Below the pieces are notes generated by a model that was not told the origin of the DNA, searched no databases, and was given only the letters and a program-made list of their open reading frames with translations. From positions 1 to 64,000 of the forward strand of contig JAEZRP010000041.1 in the NCBI GenBank assembly GCA_023444095.1: 64,000 nt of DNA, written 5' to 3'. Both the position numbers and the translations under genes were made by a program. Position 1 is the stretch's first letter. The number at the start of each line of letters is the position of its first letter. Source of the DNA: Bacillota bacterium (lineage in GTDB: Bacteria > Bacillota > Clostridia > Christensenellales > Aristaeellaceae). Positions 52,891 to 61,293 of the stretch are shown here, piece after piece.

Positions 52891-53295
52891 ATGACTGCCG
52901 TAACCATCATTATCGACATCGTACTGATCCTTGTTTCCATTCTTCTGATCGTGACGGTTCTGATGCAGCAGGGCCAGCGGCAGGGCTTGGGTGCGATCGG
53001 AGGCGGCGCGGAAACCTTCTTCGGGAAAAATAAGGCCAAGAGCTACGAGGGCAAGCTCGCCATGCTCACCAAGATCTGCGCGGTCATCTTCATCACGCTC
53101 TCGATCGTCGCGACGATCGTGACCGGCAACACCGGCACGGCCTCCACCCCGGACATATCCGGCGATATCGCTGCGACCGAGACTGTCGCGGCCGAGGAAA
53201 CCGCCGAAGCGACCGCCGAGGCGACCGTCGCCGCGGACGAGGCGACGACCGAGCCCACCGCCGAGGCGAGCCCGGAAGCCACGGCCGCCGAGTAA
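52891..53295 (+). CDS. secG: Preprotein translocase subunit SecG
   Basis: SecG supports SecYE during protein export. Residues 1-78 are the usual two-TM protein with LMQQGQRQGLGAIGGGAETFFG in the loop. The remaining 56 residues are an Ala/Thr/Glu-rich low-complexity tail absent from standard SecG (about 75-80 residues). A GGAGG site precedes the ATG. No rnr/smpB genes follow, unlike in many Bacillota. Confidence 0.93.
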   Translation: MTAVTIIIDIVLILVSILLIVTVLMQQGQRQGLGAIGGGAETFFGKNKAKSYEGKLAMLTKICAVIFITLSIVATIVTGNTGTASTPDISGDIAATETVAAEETAEATAEATVAADEATTEPTAEASPEATAAE

Positions 53296-53310
53296 GTTGG
53301 ACAGATGAAG

Positions 53311-53336
53311 CAGCTCGCAGCGCGGGCTGTTTTTTT
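53311..53336 (+). terminator. Terminator of secG
   Basis: 8-bp stem CAGCTCGC/GCGGGCTG (one G-U pair, loop AGC) followed by seven Ts. The next gene starts 13 bases later, so it probably has to be reached by read-through or its own promoter. Confidence 0.82.
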
Positions 53337-53348
53337 GCGGGAGGAACG

Positions 53349-54290
53349 ATGCGCGAAAGAATCACAAAACTGCTTGAGGCACGGTACGGCCTGTGCGTCC
53401 GTACCCTCGAGGAAGTTCCCGCCGGATGGTCCGCGATGGCGCTCAGAGCGCAAACGGATCGCGGCGACCTGTTCGTCAAGGTGTATGACAGGAACAGACC
53501 CTCGACGCGCGTCTGGATCGAGAGGCTTGACGCATGGCTCCCCGTCGCGCAGTGGTTGGGCGAAAACACCCCGCTCGCGGCGCACATGAGCGTGGCCATC
53601 CGCGCGGAGGACGGTGCGGTCAGGGTCGACGACAGGGAACTCATCTTGCTCGTCTATCCGTTCATCCGCGGGGAAACCCTGCGCGAAGCGCGCCTGACGC
53701 GTGAGCAGGCCCGTGCTTTGGGCCGCATCGTCGGAACGCTCCACGCCTGTCCGGTCAAGCTCCCGTTTCCGGCGGAGCGCCTGACCGAGACGTACGAGTT
53801 TCCGTTCTGCACCGCGATGCGCGCGCAACTCGGGGACGATTCCGCGCGCGCGCTCGTCGCGCCGCACGCGGCTCTGCTGGGTGAAAGGATCGACGAGCTC
53901 GAGGCACGCGCCGCTCAGCTCAAAAAGGATCGCCCGGAAAGCGTTCTCTGCCACACGGATATCCATGGCTGGAATCTGATGCAGGCGGAAAACTTGATCC
54001 TTGTCGACTGGGAAGGGCTTCTCCTCGCCCCTCCGGAGGCGGATCTCTTCTCGTTTACGGAGGCATTCTTCTTTGGATACGCGTGGGACGATATTCTCTT
54101 GGGCTACCGGGAGGTGCGCCCGGGATTCGTCCTCCATGAGGACATCCTCAAGACCTATCGGCTGCGACGCCGGCTGGAAGATATCGACGCCTTTCTCGAA
54201 AGCATCCTCTCGGACAACCTTGCGCCCGACGCGCTCGCGCAATCCACCGCGCTCCTGACCCGGGAATGCGGGCTTCTCCGGGCAACCTGA
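53349..54290 (+). CDS. Aminoglycoside phosphotransferase-fold kinase
   Basis: 313 residues with the APH/choline-kinase fold. Features: RGDLFVKVYD (ATP Lys), PFIRGETL, the catalytic loop CHTDIHGWNLMQ (Brenner motif HxDxxxxN) and the Mg motif LVDWEGLLLAPPEADLF. Similar proteins phosphorylate small molecules; nothing here supports antibiotic resistance. Ribosome site GGGAGGA. Confidence 0.85.
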   Translation: MRERITKLLEARYGLCVRTLEEVPAGWSAMALRAQTDRGDLFVKVYDRNRPSTRVWIERLDAWLPVAQWLGENTPLAAHMSVAIRAEDGAVRVDDRELILLVYPFIRGETLREARLTREQARALGRIVGTLHACPVKLPFPAERLTETYEFPFCTAMRAQLGDDSARALVAPHAALLGERIDELEARAAQLKKDRPESVLCHTDIHGWNLMQAENLILVDWEGLLLAPPEADLFSFTEAFFFGYAWDDILLGYREVRPGFVLHEDILKTYRLRRRLEDIDAFLESILSDNLAPDALAQSTALLTRECGLLRAT

Positions 54291-54298
54291 GGCCGACA

Positions 54299-54336
54299 GA
54301 ATGGAAGGGGGAATCCCCCGAGGATTCCCCCCATTC
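54299..54336. terminator. Bidirectional hairpin between APH-like and GNAT-DUF402 genes
   Basis: GAATGG..GGGGGAATCC pairs with GGATTCCCCCCATTC around CCCGA. It separates two convergent genes and is nearly symmetric, so it could act on both strands although T-runs are short. Confidence 0.55.
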
Positions 54337-54355
54337 GGCATAATCAGTTCCTCGA

Positions 54356-55492
54356 TTACCGCGCCACCGGCTCCCTCAAATCATCCAGACAACGTGCGCA
54401 CAGCGCGCGCCAGTACGCTTCCCTGCCGTTCACCATCCCAATCACATGCTCCGCGCGCTCTGTGGCCAGCTTGTATTCCGCTTCCGTGATATTTCCCACC
54501 GCCAGCGCCTCGTCCAGCTCATCCTGATCGAGAAGCACCCACCGCCCCGTCGGGTCCATCACCACGTCGAGATAGAGGTCGACAAAGCGCGGCTCGCCGT
54601 CCTGCGCGATATAGTTACGAAGCGTCACGTCGAAGTAGTACTGCACCAGTTCGCCGCCCGCGTCGTACATCACCGTAAGCCACCATCCGCCCTCGTCGGG
54701 CGAAAGCTGGAGCCACGAATACCCAGCGTCCGCGATGACGACATCGCTCAGGACGCTTCTGACCCGGAGCGGTTCCAGCACGGCCCCGATTTCGATGAGG
54801 CCCGCCGTGCCGCAAAAATCCTCCGTCTCAACGCGCGCCATCCGAAACCGCCTGTCCACGAGGCGCTTCCATGTCGCGCGCGCCATCCCCCGTTCCTCCG
54901 GGCGCAGGAACACCCGAAACCCGTACGGAAACGCGCCGGGCTTCGCCATCGAGCGATAGAGCGCATCTGAGGCCTCGAAGATTTCCTCGTCGGAAGGGTG
55001 CGCCGAAAGATCCCGCGCCATGACGAGGTAGTCGACGCCGCACACGCGCGCCTTGACCCGCGTTGTGCGGAATCCGTTTTTCAGATAGAACCGGACGCGC
55101 TTCTCACGATAATCCCGATCGGCATCGTCCGCGCCGAATTCCGGGTCCTCGACGTCGACCATCACCGCGCGGTAATCGCCGCACCGTTTCGCGACTTCAT
55201 CCATCAGCATTCCGCCCAGGCCGCGCGACCGGTAGGCCTCCTTGACGACCACGTACTGCGCAAACAGGTATCCGCATCCCGGCATGCGGGCGATCAAGGC
55301 GTATGCGAGGAGTTCCCCGCCCGCGAAAAGCCCGAAGGCGAGGAACTTGCCCTGAAGCATCTCGTCGTAGATTGCATCGCACGGCTTTCGCTCGTTTTCG
55401 GGAAACACGTGCACCATGTCGGTCAGATACGCTTTCCGCATCTCGTCCGGCGAAAGATCCCGAAAAGAAAGATTACTTGAGGAAAATTTCAA
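54356..55492 (-). CDS. GNAT acetyltransferase-DUF402 fusion protein
   Basis: 378 residues. Residues 1-165 form a GNAT acetyltransferase (acetyl-CoA loop EAYRSRGLGGMLMDEVAKR, then RVRFYLKNGF). Residues about 195-370 match DUF402, a domain of small nucleoside diphosphate phosphatases or RNA-associated proteins (YYFDVTLRNY, FVDLYLDVVMDPTG, LDQDELDEAL). It starts with TTG after GAGGTG; the start lies inside the end of the fucosidase gene (20-base overlap). The joint function is unknown; possible roles are nucleotide or RNA-end processing linked to acetylation. Confidence 0.82.
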   Translation of the reverse strand: MKFSSSNLSFRDLSPDEMRKAYLTDMVHVFPENERKPCDAIYDEMLQGKFLAFGLFAGGELLAYALIARMPGCGYLFAQYVVVKEAYRSRGLGGMLMDEVAKRCGDYRAVMVDVEDPEFGADDADRDYREKRVRFYLKNGFRTTRVKARVCGVDYLVMARDLSAHPSDEEIFEASDALYRSMAKPGAFPYGFRVFLRPEERGMARATWKRLVDRRFRMARVETEDFCGTAGLIEIGAVLEPLRVRSVLSDVVIADAGYSWLQLSPDEGGWWLTVMYDAGGELVQYYFDVTLRNYIAQDGEPRFVDLYLDVVMDPTGRWVLLDQDELDEALAVGNITEAEYKLATERAEHVIGMVNGREAYWRALCARCLDDLREPVAR

Positions 55493-56795
55493 TGACCGGC
55501 ACCTCGATGTTCGGCTTCACGTCGGGGAGCTCGATGACGAGCAGGTCGTCTGCCTTCGCCGCGCCTTCCGAAAAGTGCTTCACTTCCTTCTCCGTGTAGA
55601 GAAGCTCGCTCGCGTCGTGCAGGAACTGAATGTAGTCCACCCTCCCCGCAAGCCCGCGAATCTGCAGATGCTTGAACGGATACGCAAACAGATGGACGTA
55701 CAGCCGCTTTCCGTCCTCGGACTGCGTGTAGCGGCAGTCGGCGGGCAGTGTTTTCAGAAGCTCCGGTTCCGCCATGGTGCAGCCGTAGATGGAGCGCGCG
55801 TTGACCCTCATCCAGTCGGCGTACACCTTGAGCGCCGCTTGCGCGCGGTCATCGATATAGCCACGCGCCGTCGGGCCTACGTTCATCAAAAGGTTTCCGC
55901 CGATCGACACGGTGTTCACGAGCATCCGGATCAGCATTTCAGGCGACTTCCACGTTTTTTCGTCCCTGTGGTAGCCCCACGAGCCGGAGAAGGTCTGGCA
56001 GGCCTCCCACGTTACGAGTTCGCCCGTCTCCTTGTGCCTGATCCATTCGAGCGGCTGATACTGTTCGGGCGTCCAGAGGTCCTGCTCGAGCTCGGTGCGG
56101 TTGTCGATGATGATTCCGGGCTGGAGGGAGCGCGCCAGCGCGATCAGTTCCTCTGCCTCCCAGTCCTCCTTGCCCTTCCCCTTCATCCACGCCCGGTCGC
56201 CCTCTCCATCGCGCCCGGAGTAGGAGAAATCGAACCACAAGATATCGATCTTTCCGTAGTTGGACAAGAGTTCGCCCACCTGGTCGCGCATGTACCTGGC
56301 GTACCTTTTAACGTCTCGCCCCTCGTTCTGCGCGAGGGCGTCGGGATCGTCCCTGCGGGGGTGAATCATGTCGATCGGGAAGTCCGGGTGATGCCAGTCG
56401 ATGAGCGAATAGTAGAACCCGACCTTGAGTCCCTCCGCGCGGAACGCGTCGGCGTATTCGCGGATCAGATCGCGTCCGGCGGGCGTGTTCGTGCACTTGT
56501 AATCGGTGAACCTGGAGTCGAACATGCAGAAGCCCTCGTGATGCTTCGTGGTCATGACGGCGTACTTCATGCCCGCCGCCTTCGCCTGCCGCGCCCATTC
56601 CCGCGCATCGTACAGGTCGGGGTCAAAGTGCTCGAAGTACTTCTGATACTTCTCCTCGGGAATTCGCTCAATGTTCTTGATCCACTCGTGCCGCGCGGGC
56701 AGCGCGTAGAGCCCCCAGTGGATGAACATTCCGAACCGGTCGCGTCGGAACCACGCGGTGTCCCCCGGCGTCTTTCTGGTCACATAGCTGGACAT
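55473..56795 (-). CDS. Alpha-L-fucosidase (GH29)
   Basis: 440 residues, GH29. The N-terminal barrel carries RDRFGMFIHWGLYALPARHEW, MTTKHHEGFCMFDS, and KIDILWFDFSYSG with the probable nucleophile Asp. GNLLMNVGP follows. No signal peptide is visible, so it is probably cytoplasmic and acts on imported fuco-oligosaccharides. The ATG at 56795 follows GGGGGAAA. Host-glycan use is typical of gut species (inference). Confidence 0.92.
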   Translation of the reverse strand: MSSYVTRKTPGDTAWFRRDRFGMFIHWGLYALPARHEWIKNIERIPEEKYQKYFEHFDPDLYDAREWARQAKAAGMKYAVMTTKHHEGFCMFDSRFTDYKCTNTPAGRDLIREYADAFRAEGLKVGFYYSLIDWHHPDFPIDMIHPRRDDPDALAQNEGRDVKRYARYMRDQVGELLSNYGKIDILWFDFSYSGRDGEGDRAWMKGKGKEDWEAEELIALARSLQPGIIIDNRTELEQDLWTPEQYQPLEWIRHKETGELVTWEACQTFSGSWGYHRDEKTWKSPEMLIRMLVNTVSIGGNLLMNVGPTARGYIDDRAQAALKVYADWMRVNARSIYGCTMAEPELLKTLPADCRYTQSEDGKRLYVHLFAYPFKHLQIRGLAGRVDYIQFLHDASELLYTEKEVKHFSEGAAKADDLLVIELPDVKPNIEVPVIEIFLK

Positions 56796-56809
56796 GGTTG
56801 TTTCCCCCT

Positions 56810-57376
56810 TCAACGCAACAATCTTTTTTTGTTTTCCGTTAGGAATACTGCGACCAATACCAGTACCACGGATTCGATCGGCCACGCAGCCAGGTTTTTA
56901 AGTGTGCGCACCGGCAGGATTGCGAAAAAACCATAACCATAGACGATCGTCAGCCAGTAGGTGTTCAGCATTAGATTAAACAGCACGTTTACCAGCAACT
57001 TTGAGAGAGGCGCGAGAATGAACAAGCTCTTTACTCTACGACGATAGAGAAGTAAGCCGTATAATGACCCGCTTAAAATGTACGAAAGCGTAAAACCTGG
57101 AAAGAATGCGCCCTGCGGTTTAAACATGAATGAAACGACGTCGATCAGGCCCCCGGAAACCATCGCGGGTACAGGGCCGAATAAAAGTCCAATGGCTGCA
57201 AGGGCGATAAACGACGTTGATACCTTGATCGTTTCGTTGATCTGTATGGTTGCATACAAGTTTAAAACGATCCCCAAAGCCAATAACAACGAACACGCGA
57301 CCAGCGTCCTGAGTTTTTGAAATTCCCTTGCGGAGAGCATAAAATCATCCGCGATCCGCCTGAAAAAAGCGAGCAT
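56810..57376 (-). CDS. ECF transporter S component, folate family (FolT-like)
   Basis: 188 residues with about six TM helices. The pattern KLRTLVACSLLLALGIVLN, then INETIKVSTSFIALAAIGL with GPVPAMVSGGLIDVVSF, matches folate-family S components (TIGR04518) that use the shared EcfAA'T energising module. No such module is in the window. GGAGG lies 7 bases before the ATG. It is 14 bases upstream of the fucosidase gene on the same strand, probably one transcript, although the functions look unrelated. Confidence 0.85.
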   Translation of the reverse strand: MLAFFRRIADDFMLSAREFQKLRTLVACSLLLALGIVLNLYATIQINETIKVSTSFIALAAIGLLFGPVPAMVSGGLIDVVSFMFKPQGAFFPGFTLSYILSGSLYGLLLYRRRVKSLFILAPLSKLLVNVLFNLMLNTYWLTIVYGYGFFAILPVRTLKNLAAWPIESVVLVLVAVFLTENKKRLLR

Positions 57377-57426
57377 ATACCCACCTCCTACCCGGCTATT
57401 ATACAGGACCCCACCCCTTTTCGCAA

Positions 57427-57454
57427 TTGATTTTTGGCACATTGTGTGTATAAT
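57427..57454 (+). promoter_or_regulatory. Promoter of branching enzyme gene
   Basis: TTGATT (57427-57432), 16-base spacer, TATAAT (57449-57454). Confidence 0.6.
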
Positions 57455-57473
57455 ATATGGTGAGGTGATGTGC

Positions 57474-59489
57474 GTGGCGATTTCCGCAGGCAAGCAGAAG
57501 TACAAAATCCTTTCCATCGACCCCTATCTCGCGCCATACGCGGCGGATATCGAGTTGCGCATGCGCAGGCATCTGGAGGTTCGGCGCGCGCTGATCGGCG
57601 ACGGCGGCGAGCTCTATTCCTTCGCCAACGGTTATATTTATTACGGCATTGCGCGCACCACGGAGGGCTGGCTCTACCGAGAGTGGGCGCCCGGCGCGGA
57701 CGCGCTTCATCTGATCGGCGATTTCAACGGCTGGGACCGCACGTCCCATCCCCTTACCCGGCTCGACAACGGAAGCTGGGAAATCTACATTCAGGGCGAC
57801 GACGCCCTCAAGCACGGGCAGCGCGTCAAGGTGCAGGTCACGCGGGGCGGCAAGACCTTCGACCGCATTCCCCTCTACATCCATTCCGTTGTACAGGACA
57901 AAGAGACGCACGAGTTCTGCGGTCGCGTCTGGTCCCCGGATCGTCCCTTTCGCTGGACGGACGGGGGCTACGGCAGACGCAAGCCCAATCCCATCTACAT
58001 CTACGAGGCGCATGTGGGCATGGCGCAGGAGAAGGAGGGCATCGGCACCTACCGCGAATTTGCCGACGTCACACTGAAGCGCATTCTCGACGCGGGCTAC
58101 AACACCATCCAGCTGATGGCGATCATGCAGCACCCGTATTACGCTTCCTTCGGCTATCAGGTATCGAATTTTTACTGTCCCGCCGTGTGGTTCGGCGATC
58201 CCGACGATCTGAAGTACCTCGTCAACAAGGCGCACAACATGGGACTTTTCGTGCTCCTGGACGTGGTCCACTCCCACGCAGCGAAAAACACCGGCGACGG
58301 CATCAACCTTTTCGACGGGACGCCCGACCAGTTCTTTACGGCCGAGGATCACCCCGCGTGGGACACCAAGCTCTTCAACTACGCCAGGCACGACGTGATC
58401 CACTTCCTGCTCTCGAACCTCAAGTTCTGGCAGGAGGAGTACCACTTCGACGGCTTCCGGTTCGACGGCGTGACCTCCATGATCTACAAGGATCACGGCC
58501 TCGGCGTCAATTTCACCGGCTACAAGAGCTACTTCAGCATGAACACCGACCTCGACGCGCTCACCTACCTCCAGCTCGCGAACGAGCTCGTCCACTCCGT
58601 CAACCCCTTTGCGATCACCGTCTGTGAGGACATGTCCGGCATGCCCGGCATGTGTCTGCCCGTGCGCTGCGGCGGCATCGGCTTCGACTACCGGCTTGCG
58701 ATGGGCGTGCCGGACATCTGGGTCAGGTATACCTCAAAGATCCGCGACGAGGACTGGGATATGTATCAGCTCTGGCACGAGCTTACCACCCGCCGCCCGG
58801 AGGAGAAGAACGTCGGTTACGCCGAATCCCACGATCAGGCGCTTGTGGGCGACAAGACGCTCATCTTCCGCATGGCCGATCGCGAGATGTACGATGGCAT
58901 GAACAAGGATTACCACTCCGTCGCCATCGACCGCGCGATCGCGCTTCATATGATCATCCGCTTTCTGACGCTGGTACTCGCCTCCGACGGCTACCTCAAC
59001 TTCATGGGCAACGAGTTCGGTCATCCGGAGTGGATCGACTTTCCACGCGAGGGAAACGGCTGGAGTTTTCGGTACGCTCGCCGCCAGTGGTCGCTTTCCG
59101 AGAACGGCTTTCTCAAATACGAGTGGCTGCGCGACTTCGACCGCGCGATGCTCAAGTTCTCCCGCCGCTACCGCGTTCTCTCAAAGCCCGTCGCCCAGAG
59201 CCTCTGGATCGACCAGAAGAGGAAGATCGTCGCCTTTGCGCGCGGCGAAATGGCCTACCTCGTGAATCTTCATCCCACCGACTCCTATCTCGACTTCTTC
59301 CTTCCCGTCGGCCCGCTTGGTTCCGGTTCCTACCGCGCGGTGTTTTCGACGGACGATGTCCAATTTGGCGGGCAGGGCAGGATCGATGAGAGTTACCGGT
59401 ATCTCACGAAGAATTCCGTCGACAGGGGGCCGGGCTTCGAGGTCTATTCCCCCTGCCGTACCATGATGGCGTTCCGAAAGGAAGACTGA
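57474..59489 (+). CDS. 1,4-alpha-glucan branching enzyme, eukaryote-type (GH13_8)
   Basis: 671 residues. CBM48 domain (about 45-150: YREWAPGADALHLIGDFNGWD), GH13 barrel with IYEAHVGMAQEKEGIGTYRE, FRFDGVTSMIY (nucleophile Asp), ITVCEDMSGMPG (acid Glu), YAESHDQALVGDK, and a C-terminal beta domain. The AHVGMAQE and NTIQLMAIMQHPYYASFGYQ blocks are those of the animal/plant-type GBE, not bacterial GlgB. A GTG start at 57474 has the best spacing after GAGGTG. No other glycogen genes adjoin. Confidence 0.92.
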   Translation: MAISAGKQKYKILSIDPYLAPYAADIELRMRRHLEVRRALIGDGGELYSFANGYIYYGIARTTEGWLYREWAPGADALHLIGDFNGWDRTSHPLTRLDNGSWEIYIQGDDALKHGQRVKVQVTRGGKTFDRIPLYIHSVVQDKETHEFCGRVWSPDRPFRWTDGGYGRRKPNPIYIYEAHVGMAQEKEGIGTYREFADVTLKRILDAGYNTIQLMAIMQHPYYASFGYQVSNFYCPAVWFGDPDDLKYLVNKAHNMGLFVLLDVVHSHAAKNTGDGINLFDGTPDQFFTAEDHPAWDTKLFNYARHDVIHFLLSNLKFWQEEYHFDGFRFDGVTSMIYKDHGLGVNFTGYKSYFSMNTDLDALTYLQLANELVHSVNPFAITVCEDMSGMPGMCLPVRCGGIGFDYRLAMGVPDIWVRYTSKIRDEDWDMYQLWHELTTRRPEEKNVGYAESHDQALVGDKTLIFRMADREMYDGMNKDYHSVAIDRAIALHMIIRFLTLVLASDGYLNFMGNEFGHPEWIDFPREGNGWSFRYARRQWSLSENGFLKYEWLRDFDRAMLKFSRRYRVLSKPVAQSLWIDQKRKIVAFARGEMAYLVNLHPTDSYLDFFLPVGPLGSGSYRAVFSTDDVQFGGQGRIDESYRYLTKNSVDRGPGFEVYSPCRTMMAFRKED

Positions 59490-59531
59490 ATTGCCGGGAG
59501 GGTCCGGCATGAAATATGGAGGTGTCATATC

Positions 59532-60512
59532 ATGCTCAGATTTGCGATGATCTCAAAGTGGCATGTACATGCGAAGGGATACGCGGAGTTCGTCCAGAAG
59601 CAGGACGACGCGACGATCACGTGCGTATGGGATGAGGACGCGAAGCGCGGCGCGGCGTGGGCCGACGAGCTTGGCGCGGACTTCGTCGCCGATTACGACG
59701 AGCTCCTCGCACGCGAGGACGTAGACGCGATCCTCGTGTGCACGCCCACCAACATGCACAGGGAAATCATGATCAAGGCCGCCAACGCGAAAAAGCACAT
59801 CTTTACCGAGAAAGTGCTCGCCCTGACGACCAAAGACGCGGACGAGATCATTGCCGCCATCGAGAAAAACGGCGTCACGTTCTCCATCTGCTTCCCCCAC
59901 CGCTGCATGCCCAGAAACCTGGTCGTGAAGCAGCTCATTGACGACGGCATTTTGGGCGATGTGACCGTCATGCGCGTGCGCAACTGCCACAACGGCGCGC
60001 TCGCGGGCTGGTTGCCGGACTATTGGTACGACCCGGAGACGACTGGCGGCGGCGCGATGATGGATCTGGGCGCGCACGGCATGTACCTGTCCCACTGGCT
60101 CCTCGGAAACCCGGTGCGCATCCAGTCCATGTTCAACAACTTCATGCCCGTGCCGGTGGACGACAACGCCATCTGCACGATCGAGTTTGAGAACAAGGCC
60201 GTGTCCATCGCGGAGACGAGCCTCGTCTCCCCCATGACCCCCACCCGGCTTGAGGTTTACGGCACCAAGGGCGTGGTGATGTACGAGAACGACGATGTGA
60301 AGTTCCAGAACGAGTTCACCCAGAAGTACGTCGAGGGCGGCTGGGTCAAGCCCAAGCTCCCGAAGGCGCTCCCTCACCCGATCCGCCAGTTTATCGACGG
60401 CGTAGTCTACGGGAAGGAGATCCTGTTCGGCATCCCCGAGGCCCGCATGCTCACGAGCCTCATGGAGATGGCTTATGTATCAGATAAGGAGCGCAGGGAA
60501 GTCAAGTTCTAA
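59532..60512 (+). CDS. Gfo/Idh/MocA family oxidoreductase
   Basis: 326 residues. NAD(P)-binding Rossmann fold at the N-terminus (MLRFAMISKWHVHAKGY, then CVWDEDAKRG) with the family EKP motif present as FTEKVLAL (Pro replaced by Val). C-terminal sheet domain with GGGAMMDLGAHGMYL. Members oxidise or epimerise sugars and inositols; the substrate is unknown. A GGAGG site lies before the ATG. The ThuA-like protein at 42.4 kb belongs to a family often paired with this one. Confidence 0.9.
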   Translation: MLRFAMISKWHVHAKGYAEFVQKQDDATITCVWDEDAKRGAAWADELGADFVADYDELLAREDVDAILVCTPTNMHREIMIKAANAKKHIFTEKVLALTTKDADEIIAAIEKNGVTFSICFPHRCMPRNLVVKQLIDDGILGDVTVMRVRNCHNGALAGWLPDYWYDPETTGGGAMMDLGAHGMYLSHWLLGNPVRIQSMFNNFMPVPVDDNAICTIEFENKAVSIAETSLVSPMTPTRLEVYGTKGVVMYENDDVKFQNEFTQKYVEGGWVKPKLPKALPHPIRQFIDGVVYGKEILFGIPEARMLTSLMEMAYVSDKERREVKF

Positions 60513-60530
60513 GGCTATCCCGCACAAATC

Positions 60531-60648
60531 CTGCACGCGCAGACGAATGCATTTCCGCTATCTCACCCCCGCAGAATTCTTGACGTAGCGCTGCTACGCC
60601 GGCGAATTCTGCAAGCGCAATCTGACGGAAATTCATCTCGTCGGCACG
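60531..60648. repeat. Long imperfect palindrome
   Basis: Nested inverted repeats centred near 60590: GCAGAATTC/GAATTCTGC with CGTAGC/GCTACG inside (60571-60612), ATTTCCG/CGGAAAT outside, then GCGC-GACGA with TCGTC-GCGC at the ends. The total is about 118 bases. It resembles a MITE or structured intergenic repeat. No second copy is seen in the window. Confidence 0.6.
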
Positions 60649-60665
60649 CGCATGCTCTGCGCGGT

Positions 60666-60699
60666 ATGGGGCGGATGCGCCGATGCGCATTCGCCCCAT
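60666..60699. repeat. 14-bp hairpin downstream of the palindrome
   Basis: ATGGGGCGGATGCG (60666-60679) pairs with CGCATTCGCCCCAT (60686-60699) with one G-U pair. No T-run. It lies in the spacer between convergent genes, whose remaining bases (60700-60763) show nothing further. Confidence 0.5.
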
Positions 60700-60763
60700 T
60701 CGTCGTTCTGGAGGAAGCACACCTGGGGGCAGCCGGAAGGGGCATTGGCGCGGATGGATCCGG

Positions 60764-61281
60764 TCAAGAGCATCGTCCCCGAAAGGCTTCCGCCTGAATG
60801 CGCGCGAGGGCATGATCAAACCCTGCGATGTCATCCGTCATGAATTGTCCCGCGATATACAATTCCCTGACTTCCTCAATGGTTGCCCACTTGATTTCGC
60901 TCACCTCGTTTTCCGGCAATACGGCGTTCTCAATCGGAAAATCGAATATCACGGAATAGTCGTCGTATATGCTGTCGTTTTGAAAGACGCGGGAAAAGAG
61001 CGTAATGTCCCGGACATCCAGCTTCAGCCCGATCTCCTCCTCGACTTCGCGTACGCATCCCTGTTCGCTCTTTTCTCCCGCCTGGACGGCGCCGCCGGGA
61101 TGCCCCCATTTGTTCGGATGAATCCTCTTTGAGGGCGCTCTCTTCTGGATCAGCATCCTTCCCTGGGAATCAAGGATCCACAGGGACGCGCCGAGGTGAT
61201 ATTCGCCTTCCAGAAATCGTTTCTCTTCTTCGTTTTTCCCGTCGCAATGCCCCGCTTGTCGTAAACATCCCATTCTTCCAA
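60764..61281 (-). pseudogene. NUDIX hydrolase, frameshifted near the N-terminus
   Basis: NUDIX family protein of the isopentenyl-diphosphate isomerase-like/YfcD group. The body in one frame has EGEYHLGASLWILDSQGR, then the NUDIX box GHPGGAVQAGEKSEQGCVRE with VEEEIGL. The family N-terminus, EEWDVYDKRGIATGKTKKR, is present just upstream but in another frame, beginning at a TTG (61281) after GGGAGGGAA. A one-base change between about 61215 and 61235 would restore the gene. Either a recent mutation or a sequence error; an in-frame ORF from 61273 with a different N-terminus could still be made. Confidence 0.75.
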
Positions 61282-61293
61282 CGACTTCCCTCC

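Noticed and set aside
53349..54290. APH-fold protein as an aminoglycoside-resistance gene
   Set aside because: Only the general kinase fold is visible; it sits in core chromosome DNA without mobile signatures, and many such proteins act on metabolites.
55416..56936. 506-codon open frame opposite the fucosidase
   Set aside because: The minus strand encodes a complete GH29 enzyme; the plus-strand peptide shows no family pattern.
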